Positions 8,968-18,322 of a stretch of DNA of 64,000 bases are shown piece after piece. The notes under the pieces were generated by a model. It saw nothing but the letters and a program-made list of their open reading frames with translations. It was not told the DNA's origin and made no database searches. The stretch is taken from assembly GCF_036226405.1 (NCBI RefSeq), contig NZ_CP108464.1, forward strand, positions 2,046,001 to 2,110,000, written 5' to 3'. The first letter of the stretch is position 1; the number at the start of each line of letters is the position of its first letter. A program made the position numbers and the translations under genes. This DNA comes from Streptomyces sp. NBC_01260. GTDB taxonomy: Bacteria; Actinomycetota; Actinomycetes; Streptomycetales; Streptomycetaceae.

Positions 8968-11894
8968 GCGCCGATGCCGCGACGGTCCGGCAGGCCCTGC
9001 GGGACAACCAGGGGGAGCCGGAGGGGCCCGCGCGCAACGCCCGTGCGGAGCGGTTGCTGGCCGAGGCGGAGCAGAGCGGGGACGCGGCGCTGCTGGTCGA
9101 GGCGCTCGTCCACCAGCTGCAGGTCTACAACTACAGCTCCGAGAAGGACAAGATGTTCGTCCCCTTCGCGCGGCTGCTGCGGGTGTGGGACGAACGGCCG
9201 GGTGATTTCGACCAGGTCATGACCCACCATCTGTTCTGGATGTTCAAGTGGGTCTCCAGCTCGATGATCGACCAGCCGCACATCCCGCTCGCCTCCATCG
9301 AGAAGTGGCAGGGCGAGATGGCGCACCGCTACCGGCTGGCCGGTCATTCCGAACGGGCGGTGCGTCAGGGCGAGCTGGAGATCGCCCGGCATCTGGGCGA
9401 CCTGGAGCGGGCCGGGCGGGCGTACACCGCCTGGCAGGCCGCCGACCGGGACCGGATGGCCAACTGCCACGCCTGCGAACTCCACGAACAGGGCGGCTGG
9501 CAGGTGCTGCGCGGCCTGGACGAGGAGGCGCTGAAGAGCTGGGCGCCGGTGCTGGACGGCGAGCACGTCTGCGCGCACGAACCGCATGCGGTGCTGGCCG
9601 CCTCGCTCCTCCCGCTGCTGCGGACGGGGCGGCCGGAGCAGGCCCGCGCGCATCATCTGCGCGGGTACCGGATGGTCCGGCCGATGGAGAGCATGCGGTA
9701 CTCCGTCGCGCTGCACATCGAGTTCTGTGCCCTGACGGGCAACGAGGCCCGGGGGCTGGAGATCCTCGCGGAGCGGCCGGCGTACTTCACCGACAGCGGG
9801 AACCCCGGCAGCCTGCTGGACTTCATGGCCACCGCCGCCGTGCTGATGGACCGGCTGACCGCGCTGGGGCACGGCGGACAGTCCGTGCCGGGCCCGGCGG
9901 GAACGGACTGGACCGCCGCATCGCTGGCCGTCCACGCCCGTACCCGGGCCCTGGCCCTGGCGGCCCGTTTCGACGAGCGCAACGGCAACACGTATGTGAG
10001 TGAGCAGGTACGGGAGCGGCTGGCGCGCCGGCCGCTGCTGGACCGGCTGCCGCTCGGGGTGCGCGCCGTGCGGCTCGCGGCGCCGACGGGGGCGCCGGCC
10101 GCCTCCGCTCCGGAGCCCCTTCGGGACCTGGCAGGTCTGCTGGCCGAGGCGCACCGGCTCTCCGACGCCCAGCATCCGGACGCCGGGGACGCCTGGCGGG
10201 CCGTCGCCGAGCGGGCCGGGGACGCGGACGCTGAGGTACTGACGGCGCACGACCGGGCGAACGTGGCGGACCACCGCGCGATGGATCCTTCGCTGCCGCC
10301 CGCCGAGGCGGCGGAGGCGTTCCGGACGGCCGCCCGGCTGTACGAGGAGGCCGGCGACCGGGGCGAGGCCGTCGCGGCGAGCGCCAGGCGCGTCTTTCTC
10401 CGCTCGGTGCAGGACGACGGCGCCGGCACCGCGCCGGCGGAGATCGCTCCGCTCGTGGATCTGGCCCTGGCCCTGCACGCGGAGGGCGCGGCCACGGGCC
10501 GGCAGGTGAGCGGTGTGCTGGTCTGCCGGGCCCGGGTCCTCCAGCAGCGGATGTTCCGGGCGGCGGACGAGGAGTCCACGGAGGCGGCGGTCGCCGCCCT
10601 CGGGCAGGCGGCGCACGAGGTGCTCGCGTTCGCCGAACCCCTGCGTGCGCGGGAGAAGGTGGCCACCCGGATCTCCGAGGCGCTGGGCTTCCTCGCGGAC
10701 GTAGCCGCGTACGGCGGCGACGGTCCGGCGGCGGCGGAGCTGTACGCGCGAGCGGCCGCCGAGGCCAACGAGGCGGAACTGCCCTGGTACGCCGCCGAGT
10801 ACGAGGCCAGGACGGCACGGATCGCCGCACAGCTCGACGACCACGGGACGGCTGAGCGGGCCGCCCGCGCGGCGCTGGAGCACGGCGGCACCTCGCTGTC
10901 CGGTCCGGGGCGGGCCCGGCTGCATCTGCTGCTCGCCGAAGTGCTCGGCGCCACGGGACGGCTCGCCGAGGCGACGGAGCACACGCTCGACGCGGCCCAC
11001 TGGGCGGACGAGTCGGACGAGAGCGCCACGCTGGGCGTCCACGCCCGGCACCAGCTCGGCGGCCTGCTGCTCCGGCTGGGGCGGGCGGCCGAGGCGGCGG
11101 CCGTGCTGGAGGCGGTACTGCCCGACATCACGTCCGAGGACCACGGGGAGGGCATGGTCGTCCAGACGCTGTGGTGGCTCGGCGACGGGCTGTCCACGCT
11201 CGGCGAACCGCGGGCCGCGGCGGAGCACTGGCTGCGGGCGGCGGACATCGCGCGCGGCTGGCCCGAGCAGCACGACCACGCGATGCTCGCCAACCTCGCG
11301 GCGCAGGCGCTGTACCGGGCCGAGCTGAACCCCGAGGCGGAACGGGCGTACGAGCGGGCCGGGGAGCTGTGGCGGGCCCTGGACGACATTCCCTCGCTGG
11401 TACGGACGCTGCGGGTGCGGGCCTGGATCGCGCTCCGGGAGGGGCAGCCCGGACCCGAAGCGGCGCGGGCGCTCATGGCGGCGGCGGAGCGGGAGTGCGA
11501 GGCGGCGGGGCCGCAGTTGCTGCCGGAACTCGCGGACACCTTCCGCCAGACCGCCGAGTTGATCGCCAACGCGTGCGAGGGCGAGCCGGGCGAGGCGGCG
11601 GACGATCCGGCGCGCAGGGCGTACGAGGAGGCGCTGGGGTACGTCGAGCGGGCGTCGGCGGCCTTCGCCGAGGCCGGCCCCGACCACCTCGACCCGCGCA
11701 CGGCCGCCTGGCTGATGGCCGCCTGGCTGGAAGCGGACCTGGGCCGCGCGGACGCGGCACGGGCCCGGGCGGCCGAGGTCGTCGCGGCCTACGAGGCGGT
11801 GCCGGCGGGCACGGACGAAACGGCGGACGCGCGCCGGTCGGAGGCGGCGTCGGTGCGGGCGTACGTGGATCAGGGGGCCGGGACGAAGGCGTAG
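8964..11894 (+). CDS. Large tetratricopeptide-repeat protein coupled to the HSP90-family gene
   Basis: A 976-residue Ala/Glu/Arg-rich protein made almost wholly of helical repeats. Examples with the TPR pattern are AAELYARAAAEANEAELPWYAAEYEARTA, AAEHWLRAADIARGWPE and AERAYERAGELWRALDD. The N-terminal third (MSADAATVRQALRDNQGEPEGPARN, then the HLFWMFKWVSSSMIDQPHIPLASIEKW region) is less regular and contains a CHACELHEQGGW stretch. There is no signal peptide or membrane segment. It starts with ATG inside the HSP90-family stop codon behind a strong AGGAGG. Eukaryotic HSP90 partners also use TPR domains, but no direct homology is claimed. Confidence 0.8.
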   Translation: MSADAATVRQALRDNQGEPEGPARNARAERLLAEAEQSGDAALLVEALVHQLQVYNYSSEKDKMFVPFARLLRVWDERPGDFDQVMTHHLFWMFKWVSSSMIDQPHIPLASIEKWQGEMAHRYRLAGHSERAVRQGELEIARHLGDLERAGRAYTAWQAADRDRMANCHACELHEQGGWQVLRGLDEEALKSWAPVLDGEHVCAHEPHAVLAASLLPLLRTGRPEQARAHHLRGYRMVRPMESMRYSVALHIEFCALTGNEARGLEILAERPAYFTDSGNPGSLLDFMATAAVLMDRLTALGHGGQSVPGPAGTDWTAASLAVHARTRALALAARFDERNGNTYVSEQVRERLARRPLLDRLPLGVRAVRLAAPTGAPAASAPEPLRDLAGLLAEAHRLSDAQHPDAGDAWRAVAERAGDADAEVLTAHDRANVADHRAMDPSLPPAEAAEAFRTAARLYEEAGDRGEAVAASARRVFLRSVQDDGAGTAPAEIAPLVDLALALHAEGAATGRQVSGVLVCRARVLQQRMFRAADEESTEAAVAALGQAAHEVLAFAEPLRAREKVATRISEALGFLADVAAYGGDGPAAAELYARAAAEANEAELPWYAAEYEARTARIAAQLDDHGTAERAARAALEHGGTSLSGPGRARLHLLLAEVLGATGRLAEATEHTLDAAHWADESDESATLGVHARHQLGGLLLRLGRAAEAAAVLEAVLPDITSEDHGEGMVVQTLWWLGDGLSTLGEPRAAAEHWLRAADIARGWPEQHDHAMLANLAAQALYRAELNPEAERAYERAGELWRALDDIPSLVRTLRVRAWIALREGQPGPEAARALMAAAERECEAAGPQLLPELADTFRQTAELIANACEGEPGEAADDPARRAYEEALGYVERASAAFAEAGPDHLDPRTAAWLMAAWLEADLGRADAARARAAEVVAAYEAVPAGTDETADARRSEAASVRAYVDQGAGTKA

Positions 11895-11907
11895 TCCGGG
11901 GCCGCCC

Positions 11908-11954
11908 GGCAGAACCAGGCTCGTCCTCAGTCACCGGACGGGCCTGGTTCTGCC
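11908..11954. terminator. Bidirectional terminator between TPR and DAK2 genes
   Basis: A perfect 13-base stem, GGCAGAACCAGGC against GCCTGGTTCTGCC, with a 21-base loop, sits between the convergent stops of the TPR and DAK2 genes. Confidence 0.7.
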
Positions 11955-11979
11955 GCCCCGGTCCGCGGGGCAACGGCCC

Positions 11980-13620
11980 CTACTCCACCCCGATCAGCAG
12001 CGGGGCGCACTGGTGGCCGCCGCGGTACACGACCGTGTCCACCGCGAGGTAGCCCTCCCGGACGTGTTCCTCCAGTGCGTCCGCCAGCGCGTCGGGGACG
12101 TCCTCGCCCAGGACCAGGGTGACCAGTTCGCCGCCGGCCGCGAGCATCCGGTCGAGTACGTTGCGGGCCGTCCGCGGGACGTCCTCGCCGATGACGGCCA
12201 CGTCTCCGTCGATCAGTCCCAGGATGTCGCCGGCCTGGCAGATCCCCGCCATGGTCCAGGACTGCCGCTCGGCGACGGCCAGTTCGGCGTACCGGGTGGC
12301 GCCCGCCGCCGCGGTCATCGCGACCACGTCCTCGTCGAAGCTGCGGTCCGGTTCGTGGACGGCGAGGGCCGCGATGCCCTGGACCGCGGCCCTGGTCGGG
12401 ATCAGGGCGACCCGGATGCCCTCGGTGCGGGCCTGCTCGGCGGCGGCCGCGGCCGTGTGGCGCAGGTCCCCGTCGTTGGGCAGGAGCACCACCTCGCGGG
12501 CGTGGGCGCGGCGGATCGCGTCGACCAGTTCGCCGCTGGCGGGCGGTTCCCCGGGGCGGGCGAGCACCGTCGTCGCCCCTGCCTCCGCGCACAGGCCGCC
12601 GAGCCCGTCGCCCGGGACGACCACGACGACCGCGCGCTGGGCGGGTTCGGGGCGGGCGTGCACCCGGTCCGCGGCGAAGTGGGTGATCCGGATGCGGTAC
12701 GGCCGTCCGGCCTCGACCCCGGCCTCCACCGCCGCACCGGCGTCGTCGACGTGCACATGGACGTTCCAGAGCCCGTCGCCCCCCACCACCACGAGGGAGT
12801 CGCCCAGCGCGTCGAGCCGGGTGCGCAGGCGCTCCACGGCCCCGTCCCCGGCCTCCAGCAGATAGATGACCTCGAAGGCCGGTCCGCCCTCCGGATCGTC
12901 CGCCGCGGGGCAGTCCCCGGCAGCGGGGGCGACCGGAACGGGAGCGGCCGAGGACTCGTACACGCGCTCCGGCGCCCGTCCCGAGACCGCCTCCACCAGC
13001 GCCCCCAGGACCGCCACCAGCCCTCGCCCCCCGGCGTCCACGACACCTGCCCGGCCGAGCACGGCGAGCTGTCCGGGCGTCGCCTCCAGGGCGGTACGCG
13101 CTCCCTCGTACGCCGCCCGCGCCACCGCGCCCGTACCGCCCGGCGCACGCCCCGCGGCTTCGGCGGCCGCGGTGGCCACCGTCAGGACCGTGCCCTCGAC
13201 GGGGTGGGCGACGGCCTCGCGCGCCGAGACCGCGGCCCGGGTCAGCGCGAGGCGCAGCCGGTCCGTACCGGCTTCCGGCCCGGCCTCCTCGGCCAGCACC
13301 CCGGCCATGCCGCGCAGCAACTGGGCCAGGATCGTGCCGGAGTTGCCGCGCGCGCCGATCAGCGCCCCGTGCGCCATGGCACGTACCGCGTCGGCGGTGG
13401 AGGGCACCGAGGTACCGGTCTCATGGGCGGCGAACACCGCCTCGACGGCCGCCGCCGCGGATTCCACGGTCAGGTAGAGGTTGGTGCCGGTGTCCCCGTC
13501 GGCGACGGGATACACATTGATCGCATCGATCGCCTCGCGCTCCCGGCCGAGTGCGTCCAGCGCCAGTGAGCACCAGGTACGCACCGCGACGGCGTCCAGG
13601 TCGTCGGCGGTCTGCGGCAC
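11980..13620 (-). CDS. DAK2 (DhaL)-domain protein of the YloV/FakA type
   Basis: A 546-residue protein with an N-terminal DhaL fold: NVYPVADGDTGTNLYLTV carries the phosphate/Mg-binding aspartates and GARGNSGTILAQLLRG follows. A C-terminal DegV-partner-like region ends RGGHQCAPLLIGVE. In Firmicutes the homologue FakA phosphorylates fatty acids bound to FakB; whether this protein does so is not shown. The GTG at 13620 (VPQTADDLDAVAVRTW) was chosen because GAGGAGG lies eight bases before it. An ATG at 13731 would add 37 Pro-rich residues. It is divergent from rpmB and often sits between recG and rpmB in actinobacteria. Confidence 0.85.
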   Translation of the reverse strand: MPQTADDLDAVAVRTWCSLALDALGREREAIDAINVYPVADGDTGTNLYLTVESAAAAVEAVFAAHETGTSVPSTADAVRAMAHGALIGARGNSGTILAQLLRGMAGVLAEEAGPEAGTDRLRLALTRAAVSAREAVAHPVEGTVLTVATAAAEAAGRAPGGTGAVARAAYEGARTALEATPGQLAVLGRAGVVDAGGRGLVAVLGALVEAVSGRAPERVYESSAAPVPVAPAAGDCPAADDPEGGPAFEVIYLLEAGDGAVERLRTRLDALGDSLVVVGGDGLWNVHVHVDDAGAAVEAGVEAGRPYRIRITHFAADRVHARPEPAQRAVVVVVPGDGLGGLCAEAGATTVLARPGEPPASGELVDAIRRAHAREVVLLPNDGDLRHTAAAAAEQARTEGIRVALIPTRAAVQGIAALAVHEPDRSFDEDVVAMTAAAGATRYAELAVAERQSWTMAGICQAGDILGLIDGDVAVIGEDVPRTARNVLDRMLAAGGELVTLVLGEDVPDALADALEEHVREGYLAVDTVVYRGGHQCAPLLIGVE

Positions 13621-13878
13621 CTGATGGTCCTCCTCGGAACGGGGCCTGGGGGCGGCGGGCTGCACCGCAGGGTAGCCCTGCCCGGCGGGCCCGACGGGGT
13701 CAGGGGCGGGGCGGGCAGCTGTGGAACCCATGGTAGTTTCGTATCTCCGACGCAGCCGTTGTATGCTGCTTCGGTTGCCCGACGAGAGTCGGGACATTCC
13801 CCCGGTACCGCCACTTCAGTCATTGAATCCGGCGTGCCGGAATTCACTGTAAGTGCATCTGAAGTTTTGGAGTGACCC

Positions 13879-14064
13879 GTGGCTGCCAACTGCGACGTTT
13901 GCGGCAAGGGGCCGAGCTTCGGCAACAGCATTTCGCACTCGCACCGCCGTACGTCCCGTCGCTGGAATCCCAACATCCAGCGCGTGCGTGCCGTGGTCGG
14001 GCGGACGCCGAAGCGGCTCAACGTCTGCACCTCGTGCATCAAGGCCGGCAAGGTCGCGCGCTGA
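13879..14064 (+). CDS. rpmB: 50S ribosomal protein L28 (zinc-binding form)
   Basis: A 61-residue ribosomal protein starting GTG ([16 protein letters not shown]) behind GGAGTG. Two CxxC pairs (C5/C8 and C50/C53) mark it as the zinc-binding 'C+' paralogue, the housekeeping form; zinc-free paralogues in Streptomyces are usually controlled by Zur. A small perfect hairpin (TCCGGC-gt-GCCGGA, 13828-13841) lies in the leader and could be regulatory. Confidence 0.96.
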   Translation: MAANCDVCGKGPSFGNSISHSHRRTSRRWNPNIQRVRAVVGRTPKRLNVCTSCIKAGKVAR

Positions 14065-14098
14065 CGTTCCCGTCGTAGCGCAGCCTTACCGGTTGCCC

Positions 14099-14132
14099 AA
14101 AAAGCCGGTCCACCTCGGTGGACCGGCTTTTT
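14099..14132 (+). terminator. Rho-independent terminator of rpmB
   Basis: A perfect 16-base inverted repeat running from an A-tract to a T-tract (AAAAAGCCGGTCCACC and its complement), with a very short loop. It can work in both directions, for rpmB and for thiD on the other strand. Confidence 0.85.
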
Positions 14133-14156
14133 GCTGTGCTCGGGCGGGGCGGGTCC

Positions 14157-14966
14157 TCAGCGGGCGTTCCGCAGCTGCCAACCGTGGTCGACCGGGCCGA
14201 TCCCCGCGCCCAGTGCGAAGCCCGCCGCGATCGCCCCGGTGACATAGGCCTTCGCGGCCCGTACCGCCGTGGGCACGTCCTGGCCCCGGGCCAGTCCGCA
14301 GGCGATCGCGGAGGCGAGGGTGCAGCCCGTGCCGTGCGTGTGGCGGTTGTCGTGGCGCGGGGCGCGCAGCCAGTGCTCCTGGGAGCCGTCCGTCAGCAGG
14401 TCGACGGGGTCGCCGGGCAGGTGTCCGCCCTTGATGACCACCCAGCGGGGCCCGTGGCCGAGCATCCGGTCCGCGGCCCGCCGCATCCCGGCCTCGTCGG
14501 TGACCGTCACGCCCGTGATCTGCGCCACTTCGTCGAGATTCGGGGTCGCCACGGTCGCGACGGGCAGCAGCCTCGTGCGTACCGAGTCCAGCGCCTCGGC
14601 GGCGAGCAGTGGATCGCCGTGCTTGGAGACGCCCACCGGGTCCACGACGACCGGCGCGTCCGTCGCGGCGAGGAGTGCGGCGACGGTCTCGACGAGGGCG
14701 GCGGAGGACAGCATGCCGGTCTTGACGGCGCTCACGCCCATGTCGTCCACCACGCTGCGGTACTGGGCGCGTACGGCCTCCGCGGGCAGTTCCCAGGCGC
14801 CCTGCACGCCCAGCGAGTTCTGGGCGGTGACGGCGGTCAGCACGCTCATGCCGTGCACGCCGAGCGCCAGCATCGTCTTCAGGTCTGCCTGGATGCCGGC
14901 ACCGCCGCCGGAGTCGGATCCGGCGACGGTGAGCACACGGGGAGGTACGGCGGGGGATATGGGCAT
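14157..14966 (-). CDS. thiD: Hydroxymethylpyrimidine/phosphomethylpyrimidine kinase
   Basis: Phosphorylates HMP and then HMP-phosphate in thiamine biosynthesis. The 269-residue ribokinase-fold protein has [16 protein letters not shown] at the N-terminus and the anion-hole/catalytic segment [13 protein letters not shown] near the C-terminus. The start taken is ATG ([17 protein letters not shown]), ten bases after the thiL stop; an alternative ATG three codons earlier would overlap the thiL end. It forms an operon with thiL. No TPP riboswitch is visible upstream of the pair. Confidence 0.94.
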   Translation of the reverse strand: MPISPAVPPRVLTVAGSDSGGGAGIQADLKTMLALGVHGMSVLTAVTAQNSLGVQGAWELPAEAVRAQYRSVVDDMGVSAVKTGMLSSAALVETVAALLAATDAPVVVDPVGVSKHGDPLLAAEALDSVRTRLLPVATVATPNLDEVAQITGVTVTDEAGMRRAADRMLGHGPRWVVIKGGHLPGDPVDLLTDGSQEHWLRAPRHDNRHTHGTGCTLASAIACGLARGQDVPTAVRAAKAYVTGAIAAGFALGAGIGPVDHGWQLRNAR

Positions 14967-14976
14967 ACGCCGCAAT

Positions 14977-15948
14977 CTACTGGCCGTCCTCGATGTCCCC
15001 GAAGTGGTCCCAGCCGCTCTTGCTGGTCCAGGGCGCCCCGTCGACCGTCACCTGGGGCAGCGCCGAGGGGTTGAGGACCTCGCCGATCACCTTCCAGCGG
15101 GCCGGCAGCTTCACGTCCGGCGGGAACGTGGCGACGATCGCGTGGTCCTCTCCCCCGGTGAGCACCCACTGGAGGGGGTCCACGCCGACGGCCTGCCCGA
15201 TGTCGGACATCTGGGACGGGATGTCGATGCGTCCTGAGCGCAGGTCGATCCGGACCTTGCTCGCCTCGGCGATGTGCCCGAGGTCGGCGACGAGTCCGTC
15301 GCTGACGTCGGTCATCGCGGTGGCGCCGAGTCCGGCGGCCGCGGGACCGGCGTGGTACGGCGGTTCGGGCCTCCGGTGGGCCTCGACGAAGGCGCGGGGC
15401 GAGCGGAAGCCGCGGGAGAGCACGGCGTAGCCGGCGGCGGACCAGCCGAGCCAGCCGGTGACGGCGACGACGTCGCCGGGCTGGGCGCCCGCCCTGGTGA
15501 CGGGTTCGTGGTTGCGCAGATCACCGAGCGCGGTGATCGCGACGGTGATGGTGTCGCCGCGCACCACGTCGCCGCCGACCACGGCCGCTCCGGCGACCTG
15601 GCACTCGTCGCGGATGCCGTCCATGAGTTCCCCGGCCCAGGTCACCGGGAGTTCGGCGGGGACGACCAGCCCGAGGAGCAGCGCGGTGGGCACGGCTCCC
15701 ATCGCGGCGATGTCGGCGAGGTTCTGCGCCGCGGCCTTGCGGCCGACGTCGTACGCCGTCGACCAGTCACGCCGGAAGTGCCGTCCCTCCAGCAGGATGT
15801 CGGTACTGGCCACGACCCTGCGGTCGGGAGCGGTCACGACCGCGGCGTCGTCGCCGGGGCCCAGCCGTACCGCCGGAGTGGTGGTGAGCCGGGACGTCAG
15901 CTCTCTGATGAGCCCGAACTCCCCCAACTCGCCCACGGTTCCCTTCAC
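14977..15948 (-). CDS. thiL: Thiamine-monophosphate kinase
   Basis: Converts thiamine monophosphate to thiamine pyrophosphate, the last step of the pathway. The 323-residue protein starts GTG ([14 protein letters not shown]) and carries [39 protein letters not shown] and [15 protein letters not shown], all typical of the AIR-synthase/PurM-like fold. It is transcribed with thiD downstream. Confidence 0.95.
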   Translation of the reverse strand: MKGTVGELGEFGLIRELTSRLTTTPAVRLGPGDDAAVVTAPDRRVVASTDILLEGRHFRRDWSTAYDVGRKAAAQNLADIAAMGAVPTALLLGLVVPAELPVTWAGELMDGIRDECQVAGAAVVGGDVVRGDTITVAITALGDLRNHEPVTRAGAQPGDVVAVTGWLGWSAAGYAVLSRGFRSPRAFVEAHRRPEPPYHAGPAAAGLGATAMTDVSDGLVADLGHIAEASKVRIDLRSGRIDIPSQMSDIGQAVGVDPLQWVLTGGEDHAIVATFPPDVKLPARWKVIGEVLNPSALPQVTVDGAPWTSKSGWDHFGDIEDGQ

Positions 15949-16268
15949 CGAGTCTCACCCCTCATCTGTCGCGCCGGACGGGCGTCCGGCCTGTGTCAGC
16001 GGCCTGCCGGCGTCCGGACCGCGGACCGGCCCCCCGGGGCGGTCCGTCCTGCTGGTCACTGGCATGCGCGTCCCCCGTCCGCACCGCTGAGCTTGCGGTC
16101 GCGGGCCGTCACTGCTGTCGGTACTGTCAAGAGATACGTCAACTTGTGTGTTCTGTACGCCACGCTGTGGGCGTCATCCGGCCCGCAGGTCTCCCCGCGG
16201 CACGCGGCAACGCGATACCGTGGCGTCCCTTTCCCCCACATGATCCTCGTGGCCGCCCTGGAGGTTCC
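15949..16268. other. Divergent intergenic region, thiL / Lrp-domain gene
   Basis: A 320-base region with no convincing gene. Near 16120-16145 the minus strand contains TTGACA and TTGACG hexamers that could belong to a thiL promoter, but no clear -10 follows. The plus-strand gene is preceded by CTGGAGG. Confidence 0.4.
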
Positions 16269-16502
16269 GTGGTACAGGCGTACATCCTTATTCAGACCGA
16301 GGTGGGCAAGGCGACGACCGTCGCCGAGACCATCACCAGAATCCCGGGAGTGATCCAGGCAGAGGACGTCACCGGACCCTACGACGTGATCGTGCGCGCC
16401 AAGGCCGACACGGTCGATGAACTCGGACGCATGGTGGTGGCCAAGGTGCAGCAAGTGGACGGCATCACCAGAACGCTGACCTGCCCGGTCGTGCACCTGT
16501 AA
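16269..16502 (+). CDS. Stand-alone Lrp/AsnC ligand-binding (RAM) domain protein
   Basis: A 77-residue protein (VVQAYILIQTEVGKATTVAETITRIPGV...) that matches the C-terminal ligand-binding domain of Lrp/AsnC regulators. It has the TGPYDVIVRAKADTVDELGRMVV core but no helix-turn-helix. Such proteins may sense an amino acid or form mixed oligomers with full-length Lrp proteins; which applies here is unknown. The GTG start lies six bases after a GGAGG-like site. It is followed 14 bases later by the DUF3515 lipoprotein gene. Confidence 0.88.
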   Translation: MVQAYILIQTEVGKATTVAETITRIPGVIQAEDVTGPYDVIVRAKADTVDELGRMVVAKVQQVDGITRTLTCPVVHL

Positions 16503-16516
16503 CCCCCGTCTAGGCT

Positions 16517-17011
16517 GTGCCGGTGACGACTTCCCGCCGCCGGCTTCCCCGTCCCGCGTTCCTCGGTCCGTCCGCTGCCCTGGTGCTCGTGGCCGCGGCG
16601 GGCTGCTCGTCCGGCGGCGCCTCGGCACCGGTCACGGTTCCCACCCCGTCGTCGGAAGCCGCAGCCTACTGCCGTGCGCTGCACAAGGAGCTGCCGAGTA
16701 CCGTCGCCGGTCAGGAGCGCAGTGATCCCGGGCCCGGCTCGGACCTGACCGCTGGCTGGGGGGACGGGGAGATCGTACTGCGCTGCGGTGTCCCGCGCCC
16801 CGCGAAGATGGACGACGCCCAGTCGAAGGCGGTCGACGCCAGCGGCGTCAACTGGATGCTGGAGCAGCAGGAGGACGGCAGGCCGCGTTTCACGACCACC
16901 TTCCGCAAGGCGTACGTCGAGGTGACGTTGCCGGTGGCGTACGCGCATGACGCGACCCCGCTGGCGGCCTTCGCCCCGGCGGTCAGGAAGACGGTCCCCA
17001 ACAGCCTGTAG
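16517..17011 (+). CDS. DUF3515-type secreted lipoprotein
   Basis: A 164-residue protein with a lipoprotein signal: basic start (TTSRRRLPRP), a hydrophobic stretch and a lipobox-like VAAAGC at about residue 29. The mature part contains the DUF3515 pattern AAAYCRALHKELPSTVAGQ, a GEIVLRCGVPRP segment and a VNWMLEQQ segment. Function is unknown. The start is GTG at 16517 or GTG two codons later, neither with a good ribosome binding site; it may be coupled to the Lrp-domain gene upstream. Confidence 0.8.
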   Translation: MPVTTSRRRLPRPAFLGPSAALVLVAAAGCSSGGASAPVTVPTPSSEAAAYCRALHKELPSTVAGQERSDPGPGSDLTAGWGDGEIVLRCGVPRPAKMDDAQSKAVDASGVNWMLEQQEDGRPRFTTTFRKAYVEVTLPVAYAHDATPLAAFAPAVRKTVPNSL

Positions 17012-17041
17012 GGCGTGTGCTCCGGTGCGGAGCACACGCCC
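17011..17041. terminator. Terminator between DUF3515 and ddlA
   Basis: A perfect 13-base stem GGGCGTGTGCTCC/GGAGCACACGCCC with a five-base loop starts on the last base of the lipoprotein stop. It sits between convergent genes and can serve both. Confidence 0.75.
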
Positions 17042-17070
17042 TGCGGCTGTGTCCCCGGCCGTTGGCCGGG

Positions 17071-18228
17071 TCAGCGCAGTCCGGTCGGCCGGTGCAGCGC
17101 CGCCTGGATGAGCCGGTCCACCAGCTGCGGGTAGTCGACGCCGCTCTCCTGCCACATCCGCGGGTACATGGAGATCGGGGTGAAGCCCGGCAGGGTGTTG
17201 ATCTCGTTGATGACGAAGCCGCCGTCCTCGGTGAGGAAGAAGTCGGCACGCACCAGGCCCTCGCAGGACGCCGCCTCGAAGGCCTCCACGGCGAGCCGCT
17301 GGACCTCGGCGGTCTGCTCCTCGGTGAGCGGGGCCGGCACGACGCCGGACGCCGCGTCGATGTACTTGGCCTCGAAGTCGTAGAAGTCGTGCGAGGTGAC
17401 CGGCGGGATCTCGGCCGGCACGCTGGCTCGCGGCCCGTCCTCGAACTCCAGCACCCCGCACTCGATCTCGCGGCCCCGCAGCAGCGACTCGACGAGGAAC
17501 TTGGGGTCGTGGCGGCGGGCCTCCTCGATCGCCTCGTCGAGGCCGGAGAGGTCGTCGACCTTGGTGATGCCGATCGACGAGCCGGCCCGCGCGGGCTTCA
17601 CGAAGAGCGGCCAGCCGTGGTCGCCGGCGAACTCCACGATGCGCTTGCGAGCGGCCTGGGGGTCCTGGTCCCACTCGCGGGGGCGCACGACGACGTACGG
17701 CCCGACGGGCAGCCCGAAGGAGGAGAAGACGCGCTTCATGTATTCCTTGTCCTGGCCGACCGCCGAGGCGAGGACTCCGGCGCCGACGTACGGCACTCCG
17801 GAGAGCTCCAGGAGGCCCTGGAGCGTGCCGTCCTCACCGTAGGGACCGTGCAGAACGGGAAAGACGACGTCGACCTCGCCGAGCGCCTTGGGGACCGAGC
17901 CGGGTTCGCTGTAGACCACTTCGCGGCTGCCGGGATCGACGGAGAGCACCACGCCGCCCTCGTCGGACTCGGCCAGCTGGGCCACGTCCGGCATCTTCCG
18001 GTCCGTGATGGCCATGCGTTCGGGTTCGTCGGCGGTGAGCGCCCAGCGGCCGTCCGTCGTGATGCCGATCGGCAGGACGTCGTACTTCGTCCGGTCGATG
18101 GCGTTCAGGACGGCGCCGGCCGTGACCACCGAAATGCCGTGTTCGGAGCTGCGGCCGCCGAACACGACGGCCACACGCGGCTTGCGGAGCTGCTGCTCCG
18201 TGCTCTGGGGGAGGTTCTCGCTGCTCAT
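17071..18228 (-). CDS. ddlA: D-alanine--D-alanine ligase
   Basis: ATP-grasp enzyme that makes the D-Ala-D-Ala dipeptide for peptidoglycan. The 385-residue protein has VVFGGRSSEHGISVVTAG at the N-terminus, LHGPYGEDGTLQGLLELSG in the centre, KPARAGSSIGITKV (ATP-grasp lysine and glycine-rich loop) and the Mg-binding EINTLPGFTPISMYP near the end. The ATG start (MSSENLPQSTEQQ) follows gpsA on the same strand by 95 bases. Confidence 0.96.
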   Translation of the reverse strand: MSSENLPQSTEQQLRKPRVAVVFGGRSSEHGISVVTAGAVLNAIDRTKYDVLPIGITTDGRWALTADEPERMAITDRKMPDVAQLAESDEGGVVLSVDPGSREVVYSEPGSVPKALGEVDVVFPVLHGPYGEDGTLQGLLELSGVPYVGAGVLASAVGQDKEYMKRVFSSFGLPVGPYVVVRPREWDQDPQAARKRIVEFAGDHGWPLFVKPARAGSSIGITKVDDLSGLDEAIEEARRHDPKFLVESLLRGREIECGVLEFEDGPRASVPAEIPPVTSHDFYDFEAKYIDAASGVVPAPLTEEQTAEVQRLAVEAFEAASCEGLVRADFFLTEDGGFVINEINTLPGFTPISMYPRMWQESGVDYPQLVDRLIQAALHRPTGLR

Positions 18229-18322
18229 ATCGCGATGAGCGTACCTGCTGGTACGGGTCGCGTCAGCGCCGCCGGTGCCGTCCGCCGGGGTGAACCCGGC
18301 CGCGAGTGGCCCGCCGGCCCGC

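Noticed and set aside
8397..11687. Long open frame antisense to the HSP90 and TPR genes
   Set aside because: Arg/Pro/Gly-rich composition without domains; the plus-strand genes have motifs, a ribosome binding site and coupling.
15949..16268. TPP riboswitch upstream of thiL-thiD
   Set aside because: The conserved CTGAGA and ACCTGATC-type THI-box elements are not visible in the minus-strand leader.
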